Below are positions 1-5,819 of a stretch of DNA of 6,025 bases, piece after piece. The position numbers and the translations under genes were made by a program. Source of the DNA: Fimbriimonadia bacterium. Its GTDB lineage: Bacteria > Armatimonadota > Fimbriimonadia > Fimbriimonadales > Fimbriimonadaceae. The stretch covers positions 1 to 6,025 of the forward strand of contig JALGXY010000468.1 in the NCBI GenBank assembly GCA_029824495.1. Reading direction: 5' to 3'. The notes beneath the pieces are model-generated. The model worked only from the letters and a program-made list of their open reading frames with translations. It was not told the DNA's origin and searched no databases. Position 1 is the first letter of the stretch, and every line of letters starts with the position of its first letter.

Positions 1-702
1 GAGCACAACCCCGATCTCGTGGCGATCCAGGAGACCAAGGCGAACGACGATGTCTTCCCGATTCAGGATCTGGAGATGGCTGGCTGGTTCGCCTCGTTCC
101 ACGGCCAGAAACGCTACAACGGCGTCTGCATGATCTCGAAAAAACCGCTTGAAGACGTCGAGAATGGGTTCAGTGAAGGCTGGCCGGAAGACTGCCGCGT
201 GATCCAGGCGACGCTCGACGGCGTGCGGTTTATCAACACCTATGTTCCGAACGGTACAGATGTCGGCACGGAGAAGTGGGACTACAAAATGCGCTGGATG
301 GAGGAGTTCCGCGAATTCGTCTCATCGCGCTACAAGAACACCGATCCGGTGATCTGGCTGGGCGACATCAACGTGGCTCCGACCCCCGACGATGTGTTCG
401 AATCGGCACGTCACTTGGGCGGCGTCGGGCACCATCCAGACGAGTTCGAACGGCTGCAGAAACTGATCGATTGGGGCTGGACCGACTGCTTCCGCAAGGA
501 CATCCAAGGGCCGGGGCACTACACGTTTTGGGATTTCCGAATCCGCGGCGGCCTGTCAAGAAACCTCGGCTGGCGGATCGACCATATCTACGCCACCGAG
601 CCGCTGGTCGGGAAGTTCGAAAAGTGCTGGGTCGATATTGAACCGAGAAAACGGGACCGCCCGAGCGACCACACTCCGCTCGTGGCCGAACTCACTTTTT
701 GA
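1..702 (+). CDS. xth: Exodeoxyribonuclease III / AP endonuclease, 5'-partial
   Basis: This Mg2+-dependent nuclease of the endonuclease/exonuclease/phosphatase fold cuts DNA at abasic sites and degrades duplex DNA 3' to 5' in base-excision repair. The reading frame is open from base 1, so the gene runs off the left edge; the GTG at 19 is an internal Val, not a start. 233 residues are visible. ExoIII is about 260-270 residues, so roughly 30 N-terminal residues, including the first metal-binding Asn, lie outside. All later active-site motifs are present in order (visible numbering): QET with Glu11, NTYVPNG with Tyr81, GDINVAP with Asp122 and Asn124, the YTFWDF segment near 174-179, WRIDHI with Asp194, and the terminal SDHTP with His224. 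The enzyme therefore looks intact and active. It ends 111 bases before the sigma-factor gene and is probably a separate transcription unit. The family call is firm. Confidence 0.96.
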   Translation, partial: EHNPDLVAIQETKANDDVFPIQDLEMAGWFASFHGQKRYNGVCMISKKPLEDVENGFSEGWPEDCRVIQATLDGVRFINTYVPNGTDVGTEKWDYKMRWMEEFREFVSSRYKNTDPVIWLGDINVAPTPDDVFESARHLGGVGHHPDEFERLQKLIDWGWTDCFRKDIQGPGHYTFWDFRIRGGLSRNLGWRIDHIYATEPLVGKFEKCWVDIEPRKRDRPSDHTPLVAELTF

Positions 703-705
703 ACT

Positions 706-721
706 GGTCCCTTTAGGGACC
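706..721. repeat. Perfect 6-bp inverted repeat (hairpin or operator)
   Basis: GGTCCC-TTTA-GGGACC lies 3 bases after the xth stop codon. It could form a 6-bp, almost all-GC hairpin with a 4-base loop at the 3' end of the xth mRNA. No U-run follows it on either strand (the T-run on the plus strand precedes it), so it is not a canonical intrinsic terminator. It could protect the 3' end, or act as an operator upstream of the sigma-factor gene. The rest of the 703-813 gap holds no gene. A TATCAT -10-like hexamer at 756-761 has no convincing -35 partner. Confidence 0.5.
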
Positions 722-813
722 GTAACGCTATAAACGGCTGAACGTCCATTTCTTGTATCATGACTGCGAGGCAGACTGTGCGCTTGAATCTCGGTCAGTC
801 GAAGGTCAGAGGT

Positions 814-1410
814 ATGTCCAGAGAGTCGGAACATCTTATCGACTCGGACGAATCTCTGGTGCGACGGGCAAAAGATGGTGATTTCGGGGCGTTTGAACAA
901 CTGTTCAACCGTCACCGCGACCTGGTCTACCGGTTCGCCTATCAGATGGCGCATCGGCGAGATGATGCCGAAGACATCGTTCAAGAGGTCTTCGTACGAG
1001 CTTTCCAGAACCTGAGTCGGTACCGCGACGAAGCCAAGTTCACAACCTGGCTGCTGCGGATCGCCTCGAATCTGGGCACAGACAAAGCCCGCATGTCGAA
1101 GAGGCGTCAAAGCCTCGAACAGCAGGAGGCTTCAGGCTCTTTGACCTGGATGACGGTGGGCGCAACCCACGAAGATCCGATTCAGAACCTTGAAGCCGAC
1201 CAGCGGGTGGAGCTGTTGAAACGAGCAATCACCGCACTTCCGGACCACCATCGAAGGATGATCGTGATGCGCGATGTCCAGGAGATGGAATACAAGGATA
1301 TGGCGGAGATTCTGGAGTGTTCCGTGGGAGGAGCCAAACTGCGGGTGCTGAGGGCCAGAAGGGCCTTGCGCGACCGCCTTGCTCCCTTGATGGAAGAAGA
1401 ATCAGAATGA
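814..1410 (+). CDS. ECF-type RNA polymerase sigma factor (sigma-70 family)
   Basis: This predicted group 4 sigma factor would direct RNA polymerase to a small regulon, probably in response to an envelope signal. The protein is 198 residues, a normal ECF size. Sigma region 2 spans about 14-90: LVRRAKDGDFGAFEQLF, then the DDAEDIVQEVFVRAF core-binding helix at about 50-64 and the FTTWLLRIASN segment at about 76-86. A variable linker follows, then sigma region 4 from about 134-190: ALPDHHRRMIVMRDVQEMEY and the helix-turn-helix with SVGGAKLRVLRARRALR. The ATG at 814 is preferred over the in-frame ATG at 760 because GAAGG at 801-805 gives an 8-base ribosome-binding spacing, and the extra 18 residues do not resemble the family. 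Its stop overlaps the next ATG (ATGA), which implies translational coupling to the putative anti-sigma factor. The specific ECF subgroup is not identifiable by eye. Confidence 0.93.
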   Translation: MSRESEHLIDSDESLVRRAKDGDFGAFEQLFNRHRDLVYRFAYQMAHRRDDAEDIVQEVFVRAFQNLSRYRDEAKFTTWLLRIASNLGTDKARMSKRRQSLEQQEASGSLTWMTVGATHEDPIQNLEADQRVELLKRAITALPDHHRRMIVMRDVQEMEYKDMAEILECSVGGAKLRVLRARRALRDRLAPLMEEESE

Positions 1411-2153
1411 ACGGCAACGACCGAGACCTGTTGATCAAAGCCGCCTTCGGTGAATTGGAAGCCGAAGAGCAGCAGCGGCTGGACAACCTTGTCGGCTCCG
1501 AGAAAGCAGCGGCAGAGCACAAGCTCATGTCCCAGGCTGCGCAGGATCTGAAACGGCTCAATGATGTCCCAGAGTGTCAGCTGACCTCAGAGCATCTGCG
1601 GGACGCGATTCTGGCCGAGACTCCGAAATCGAATTCACGCGCTCTGCACTGGCCTTGGATGGTCGGTGCGGCTGGCGCAGCGGCTGCTGTCTGGGCTGTT
1701 GCGTTGATGATCAACACCGATCAGACTCAGCCTTTTGCTCCGGCAGAGAACTCCTCAGCAGATGTTGTGGCGATGATCGATGAACCAGCACCGCGCTCAG
1801 TATCGATTGAAGAGCTTTACACGGGTGGAGCGTCGATCAGCACCTTCAGCTTCGGAGAGATTTCCGACGCAGAGCTTTCAGCTTCTATCATCACCCCTCC
1901 GGTCGCGGCTCAGCCTTCAGCCCGCGCCGCGGATCTTCCCGCAGCACGGAACGCGATGACCGCTTCTGCCGATGTTCAGCCAGAGATTGCGATGGCAGGG
2001 CTCGGTGATGGTTCTCCGATTTTTGAGCCTCCTGCCTTGGAGTCTTATTCGTCTGAAGAAGATACGATGATCGTCATTTCGAACGCCTTCGATGGTTCCA
2101 ACGGCTCTGCTGTAGAGGTCAGCCGCTCCGGCGATGTTGTGTTTGGCGGCTAG
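1407..2153 (+). CDS. Putative single-pass membrane anti-sigma factor
   Basis: 248 residues; no named family is recognised with certainty. The N-terminal 70 residues are helical and charged (GELEAEEQQRLDNL at about 16-29, then an Ala/Glu/Lys-rich helix) and resemble the anti-sigma domain layout with its GEL-x-EE start. The usual zinc ligands (HxxxCxxC) are missing; the only Cys is Cys56. One membrane helix is evident at about 82-102, between a Trp-rich edge (HWPW) and an Asp/Gln-rich flank. The remaining ~145 residues are acidic, rich in Ala/Ser/Pro, low in complexity and presumably outside the membrane. The start is set by the ATGA overlap with the sigma gene, with GGAAG-type purines just upstream. 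Inference: it holds the ECF sigma at the membrane until a signal arrives. The function rests on position and architecture, not on a diagnostic motif; it could be another kind of membrane protein. Confidence 0.7.
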   Translation: MNGNDRDLLIKAAFGELEAEEQQRLDNLVGSEKAAAEHKLMSQAAQDLKRLNDVPECQLTSEHLRDAILAETPKSNSRALHWPWMVGAAGAAAAVWAVALMINTDQTQPFAPAENSSADVVAMIDEPAPRSVSIEELYTGGASISTFSFGEISDAELSASIITPPVAAQPSARAADLPAARNAMTASADVQPEIAMAGLGDGSPIFEPPALESYSSEEDTMIVISNAFDGSNGSAVEVSRSGDVVFGG

Positions 2154-3132
2154 TTTCGCGATCGCCTCGTCAACGGGGCAGTCGCGCACCCTCGGGGCCG
2201 AAGATCCGCTCTGGACCAGGCTGAACCGGTCTGTCGTGCAGATCAAAGCTGCCTCAACCACGGTCGGAATCGGCGTTCTGATCGACCAGCAAGGGCTGTT
2301 CTTGGCCCACTCCTCGTCAGCCGACAGCGCAGGACCTTATCTCGGTTCTATCGGCGGCCGCGTGCTTTCGCTCAAGAAAAGGGCGCAGGACGTCGAGACT
2401 CAGCTCACGCTCTTTCGGGCGGACGGCTGGGAGGCACAATTTGGTCGGCCTGTTCGGGTCGCTCCGCAGGGAACCGATGTCGGCGAAAAGCTGCTTGCAG
2501 TGACGATCAATGGACCGGTTCGGGCTCATCTGACATCGAATGACCGAGTCGGCCAAATGCGGCCGTCGCTCCGCTATGCGCCCCTATCCGAAATCAGCCT
2601 TGAGGCTGGCCTAGCCCAGACCTCTGGGGCGGTCGCTTTCAACACCCGCGGCGAGCTTATGGGCGTTTTTGGCGCCACCCTTTCTTCGGGAACAGAGGAG
2701 CCTGAGGCTGCCGCCGCCGGCCGGTTTGCTCTTCAGTCTCAGAAGCTGGTAGGCGGTGCAGTATCACGATTTGGACCAGGGCCGGTGACGGTCGGCTATG
2801 CGATTGGACCAACCCTGCTCGACAGAGTTGTCGAAGGCTTCCGCAGTCCAGACAGAAAGGTAATGCACCCAACGATCGGCGTCTTCTACAAGAGCCACCC
2901 CAAGGGTGGAGTGGTGCTGGAGACGGTTATGCCGAATTCGGCTGCCGAGGCTGCTGGACTTCTCGAGGGAGACCGGATCAAATCGGCAGGCGGCACGGTG
3001 GTGAAATCGCCGATCGACCTGGCTGTGATCCTGTTCGACCAGACGCCAGGAGACCAGCTAGAACTGGTGATCCTTCGTGATGGCGAAGAGGTCGCTCTTC
3101 AGGTGATCGTCGGATCTTCTTCGCCTGAGTGA
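2134..3132 (+). CDS. HtrA/DegP-like trypsin-fold plus PDZ protein, probable pseudoprotease
   Basis: 332 residues. The N-terminus is a short hydrophobic export-like stretch (about 2-13, no basic residue), suggesting secretion or membrane anchoring. A trypsin-like domain spans about 28-230, and a clear PDZ domain spans about 245-328 (IGVFYKSHPKGGVVLETVMP, AGLLEGDRI, then the DQLELVILRDGEE strand). Aligned by eye with HtrA proteases, GIGVLID...GLFL matches GSGFIID...GYIL, but the catalytic His position is Ser61 (a His sits two residues earlier, His59). The TDLAVL catalytic Asp is Gln90 (TQLTLF). The GNSGGPL Ser appears retained as Ser164 (QTSGAV). The protein is thus probably proteolytically inactive or atypical, and may bind peptides through PDZ. 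The start is the first possible codon after the in-frame TAG at 2113. It overlaps the preceding gene by 20 bases, with only a distant GAGGT, so translation is probably coupled. It may sense or modulate the sigma/anti-sigma pair. Confidence 0.82.
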   Translation: MLCLAASFAIASSTGQSRTLGAEDPLWTRLNRSVVQIKAASTTVGIGVLIDQQGLFLAHSSSADSAGPYLGSIGGRVLSLKKRAQDVETQLTLFRADGWEAQFGRPVRVAPQGTDVGEKLLAVTINGPVRAHLTSNDRVGQMRPSLRYAPLSEISLEAGLAQTSGAVAFNTRGELMGVFGATLSSGTEEPEAAAAGRFALQSQKLVGGAVSRFGPGPVTVGYAIGPTLLDRVVEGFRSPDRKVMHPTIGVFYKSHPKGGVVLETVMPNSAAEAAGLLEGDRIKSAGGTVVKSPIDLAVILFDQTPGDQLELVILRDGEEVALQVIVGSSSPE

Positions 3133-4853
3133 CGGAAGTCCTCGACGTTCCACCGGAATTCACTACGCCCTTGGTAGGTGTTGAATTCTGGACGGAAGAC
3201 AAAGGTTGCCTTCTCTCCAGCGAGCTCCATCGCCTTCTCTCCGAGGCGAAAAGCGATCGCCGACTTACGGTCTGAACCCTGTTCAACCTGCAGCTTGGCG
3301 TGCTGTGGATGACGTTGCATCGGCTGAACCTGAGCCAGCCGAACATCTCGGCAAAGGAATCTCGGCCGAGGATTCGCCTCCCCAAACGGCTCCATCCTCT
3401 CCAGATCCTGGGCAGCCTCTGGTCCCGCCTCATCAAAGGAGACTTCAGCATCAACCTCAAGCTTAGGAATGTAGTCTTCGGGAGTGAGACTCGCTTTGGC
3501 AGACTCTTGAACCGACTTCCGGAATCGGTCGATCATCGCCTCGTCAAGCGAGAATCCTGCAGCCATCTCATGACCTCCCCCTGTGAGCAGGTGGTCGCTG
3601 GCATCTCTCAGGGCCTCAGCGAGATGGAAGCCCTTGATAGACCGGGCAGAGCCTTTGCCTTTGCCGTCCTCTTGGACAGCCACCACGAAGGCTGGCCGGT
3701 AGAACTGTTCGACCAGCTTGCTGGCCACGATGCCGATGATGCCTGCATGCCAGCCCTTCTGGGCAACGACTAGGGCGGGCGACTCCGCATCATCGCGGTC
3801 CAGCACCATCGCCATCGCTTCGTCGAGAATATCCTGTTGGTCTGCTTTGCGCTGCTCGTTCAATTCATCGAGTCTGGCGGCCGTCTTGTCTGCCTGATCC
3901 TGATCATCGGTCATAAAGAGGTTCAGCGCCTCTCCAGCATCGCCGATTCTGCCGACAGCGTTGATCCGTGGACCGATCTGAAATCCAATGTGCGAGGCGC
4001 GCAGCTCTTGGCCGCGCAGTTTTGAGACATTGATCAGCGACTTCAAGCCTGGCTTTTGGGTGTCGGCTAGCCGCACCAGCCCGAACTTCGCAATGATCCG
4101 GTTCTCATCGACCAGCGGCATCACGTCGGCCACTGTTCCCAGCACTGCCAGATCGAGAAACGCCCGATAGAACTTATCGACGGGGAAGTTGAGCTCTTCG
4201 GTCAGTCCTGCGCAAAGCTTGAGAACGACCCCTGCGCCGCTCAGCTCAGGGAACGGGTACTTGGAATCTGACCGGTGAGGGTTGACGACGGCGGCTGCGT
4301 GCGGAAGGGTGTCTTTCAGAGCGTGGTGATCGGTCACAACTGCCGACATTCCAGCCTCTCTGACAGCCTCCATCTGCTCGTGCGCGCTGACGCCACAGTC
4401 ACACGTGACAAAAAGGTCTGTCCCCGCCTCTTTGGCCCATTTGACGGCATCAATGTGGATTCCGTAGCCTTCTTTCATCCTGTGCGGCACGTGCGCCTGG
4501 ACACGGCACCCGATCTTTTTGAGGAATCTTGTAAAAAGGGCCGTGCTGCTGATGCCGTCGACATCGTAGTCGCCGTGGATGTAGATCAGCTCCTTTCGTT
4601 CCCGAGCTCCGAGGATCGCCTTGGCTGCTTCCTCAAAATCGGGCAGAAGCTGCGGCCGGTGGAGATGGTCTATCTTAGGGTTGAGGAACTTGTCCGCAGA
4701 TTCTGGATCGGTGAACCCTCGCTGAGCGAGCACTGCTGCCACAAGCGGTGAGATGCCCAGCTCATCGATCAGTCCTGCTTCAGCCTCAGGGTGGCGTTCG
4801 CCGATCAGCCAATTTTTGGCAGGTGGAGAGGGGAGGACAATCTCAGAGTGCAT
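3099..4853 (-). CDS. recJ: Single-stranded-DNA-specific exonuclease RecJ
   Basis: RecJ degrades single-stranded DNA 5' to 3' in recombination, mismatch and fork repair. The protein is 584 residues, the normal family length. DHH-domain motifs appear in order: HGDYDVDG at 93-100, TCDCG with Asp152, VVTDHH at 172-177, VVNPH at 189-193, LGTVADVMPL at about 238-247, and NAVGRIGDAGEAL at about 298-310. The DHHA1 domain follows, with GWHAGIIGIVASKL at 367-380, GSARS at 401-405 and GGGHEMAAGF at 425-434. The C-terminal OB-like domain runs from about 462 to 574 and ends at FRWNVEDFR. No key residue is missing. The start has only a weak GAGAA ribosome-binding site (4858-4862 on the minus strand). The gene lies 87 bases after nusG on the same strand, separated by a hairpin terminator, so it may depend on readthrough or a weak promoter of its own. 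Its 3' end overlaps the convergent PDZ gene by 34 bases. Confidence 0.97.
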   Translation of the reverse strand: MHSEIVLPSPPAKNWLIGERHPEAEAGLIDELGISPLVAAVLAQRGFTDPESADKFLNPKIDHLHRPQLLPDFEEAAKAILGARERKELIYIHGDYDVDGISSTALFTRFLKKIGCRVQAHVPHRMKEGYGIHIDAVKWAKEAGTDLFVTCDCGVSAHEQMEAVREAGMSAVVTDHHALKDTLPHAAAVVNPHRSDSKYPFPELSGAGVVLKLCAGLTEELNFPVDKFYRAFLDLAVLGTVADVMPLVDENRIIAKFGLVRLADTQKPGLKSLINVSKLRGQELRASHIGFQIGPRINAVGRIGDAGEALNLFMTDDQDQADKTAARLDELNEQRKADQQDILDEAMAMVLDRDDAESPALVVAQKGWHAGIIGIVASKLVEQFYRPAFVVAVQEDGKGKGSARSIKGFHLAEALRDASDHLLTGGGHEMAAGFSLDEAMIDRFRKSVQESAKASLTPEDYIPKLEVDAEVSFDEAGPEAAQDLERMEPFGEANPRPRFLCRDVRLAQVQPMQRHPQHAKLQVEQGSDRKSAIAFRLGEKAMELAGEKATFVFRPEFNTYQGRSEFRWNVEDFRHSGEEDPTIT

Positions 4854-4880
4854 AGGGTTCTCAGTTTTAGACGGATCAGT

Positions 4881-4920
4881 AAACAGAACGGTGCCGCCAA
4901 CACAACTGCTGACGGCACCG
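4881..4920 (-). terminator. Hairpin terminator or attenuator between nusG and recJ
   Basis: Read on the minus strand, CGGTGCCG (4920-4913) pairs perfectly with CGGCACCG (4896-4889). Between them T-CAGC pairs with GTTG-G through a further 5 base pairs, two of them G-U, leaving a 6-base loop AGTTGT. That makes a continuous 13-bp stem. It is followed by TTCTGTTT (4888-4881), a modest U-rich tail. The stem begins 20 bases after the nusG stop. It should end most secE-nusG transcripts; because recJ follows on the same strand, partial readthrough would make it an attenuator. The imperfect tail limits certainty about efficiency. Confidence 0.75.
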
Positions 4921-4940
4921 CATGATGGTGTCGAGAAAGC

Positions 4941-5468
4941 CTACTGCTTTTCGACCTGAGTGAATTCGAGTTCGACGGGCGTGTCGCGACCAAAGATGCT
5001 GATCATAACCTTCAGCTTCTCCTTGTCGGCACTGACCTCTTCGATCTTGCCTTGGTAGTCGACGAACGGACCGTCGATTACGCGGATCATGTCGCCTTTC
5101 TCGAAAGCCACCTTTGGTGCCTCTTCGCTGCTCTCCAGATTCTTGAGAATCCGGTCTACTTCGTACTGCTCAAGCGGAACAGGTCTGTTTCCAGACTGGA
5201 CAAATCCGGTGACACCGCTTGTGCCTTTGACCAGCTTGAAAGTGTCGTCATTCAGATTCATCTGAACCAGAATGTAGCCAGGGAAGACCTTCTTCTTAAC
5301 CAGGATTCGTTTGCCTGACCGCGTGCTCAGCTCCTGCTGAGTGGGGATCAGGATTTCGAAGATGTCGTAATCCCAAAGATTGTCGATTTCAGCTCTTCGA
5401 GTGAGCAGGTCTCTGACTTTGTTTTCGTGGCCAGAGATCGTGTGAACTGCGTACCAGGATCGCGGCAC
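4941..5468 (-). CDS. nusG: Transcription termination/antitermination factor NusG
   Basis: NusG binds the RNA polymerase clamp to modulate pausing, and links polymerase to Rho or to ribosomal protein S10. The protein is 175 residues, typical of the short form. The NGN domain spans about 4-115: SWYAVHTISGHENKV at the start, KKKVFPGYILVQM at about 58-70, and GTSGVTGFV at about 82-90. The KOW domain spans about 121-175, with FEKGDMIRVIDGPF, the Gly140 turn of DYQGKIEEV, and IFGRDTPVELEF. The start is GTG at 5468; nothing later can replace it, because the conserved WYAVHT begins at residue 5. GGAGG sits 13 bases upstream inside the end of secE, whose stop is only 3 bases away, so the two are translated from one message. 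rplK does not follow, unlike the common order. Confidence 0.97.
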   Translation of the reverse strand: MPRSWYAVHTISGHENKVRDLLTRRAEIDNLWDYDIFEILIPTQQELSTRSGKRILVKKKVFPGYILVQMNLNDDTFKLVKGTSGVTGFVQSGNRPVPLEQYEVDRILKNLESSEEAPKVAFEKGDMIRVIDGPFVDYQGKIEEVSADKEKLKVMISIFGRDTPVELEFTQVEKQ

Positions 5469-5471
5469 GGT

Positions 5472-5720
5472 TTAGTTCCCGCCTCCGAGAACGATCCCGA
5501 TGATTGTCTCGAATGCCTTTGATGCGGCAAATAGGTAGACAATGATCAGGCCACAGACGCCGAGAACCACTCCCGTCAAACGGGTGGTCTCTTTGCGTGT
5601 TGGCCAGTTCACGTGCTTCATTTCGCGAACGACATCGCGATAGAAGCCTTTAACACCCCGATTCATTTTTGGAATCGGGACTGAACCGCCTTTCGGGGCT
5701 TTGCTTGAATCCTTACTCAT
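5472..5720 (-). CDS. secE: Preprotein translocase subunit SecE
   Basis: SecE is the essential clamp subunit of the SecYEG protein-export channel in the inner membrane. The protein is 82 residues, the short one-helix form found in most bacteria rather than the three-helix enteric form. A basic, Ser/Pro-rich cytoplasmic tail (1-24) leads into the conserved amphipathic helix FYRDVVREMKHVNWPTRKET (27-45), which carries the hallmark WPTRKE motif. A single membrane helix follows at about 48-66, with a short Gly-rich end. The ATG start is supported by GAGGA 5 bases upstream (5730-5726). It is the first gene of a secE-nusG pair and is probably driven by the extended -10 promoter about 50 bases upstream. 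Confidence 0.96.
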   Translation of the reverse strand: MSKDSSKAPKGGSVPIPKMNRGVKGFYRDVVREMKHVNWPTRKETTRLTGVVLGVCGLIIVYLFAASKAFETIIGIVLGGGN

Positions 5721-5772
5721 CGTTTTCCTCAGGCGTACTGGTACAGGGCCAGTGAGAGGGGTGATAAGTGGG

Positions 5773-5801
5773 AATATACCACGGAAACCCCTCCCTTAAA
5801 G
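5773..5801 (-). promoter_or_regulatory. Candidate extended -10 promoter for secE-nusG
   Basis: On the minus strand, TGG-TATATT (5781-5773) is an extended -10 element with a TATATT hexamer close to consensus. A poor -35 (CTTTAA, 5801-5796) lies 17 bases upstream; weak -35 boxes are common with extended -10 elements. Transcription would begin near 5766, giving a leader of about 45 bases before the secE ATG. The leader contains a small hairpin, ACTGG/CCAGT (5753-5737), just upstream of the ribosome-binding site. The gap between greA and secE (5721-5819) holds no gene; in particular no tRNA-Trp and no rpmG are seen there. Confidence 0.45.
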
Positions 5802-5819
5802 ATGTTTTGGGACGGTCGC

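Noticed and set aside
706..721. Intrinsic terminator for xth
   Set aside because: The hairpin is followed by CGTAACG rather than a U-run; the only T-run lies before it, so it is kept only as an inverted repeat.
760..813. Upstream ATG giving the sigma factor 18 more residues
   Set aside because: There is no ribosome-binding site before 760, and the added residues do not fit the family. The ATG at 814 has GAAGG at good spacing.
556..1110. 184-codon open frame antisense to the end of xth and the start of the sigma gene
   Set aside because: It lies across two well-supported genes on the other strand and shows no recognisable motif, so it is a shadow of their codon use.
4275..4751. 158-codon plus-strand open frame inside recJ
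   Set aside because: It is antisense to highly conserved DHH-domain coding sequence and has no motif of its own. The 157-codon frame at 3300-3773 is rejected for the same reason.
5721..5819. tRNA-Trp gene or rpmG, commonly found just before secE
   Set aside because: No cloverleaf arms, no TTCGA-type T-loop and no L33-like reading frame are seen in these 99 bases.
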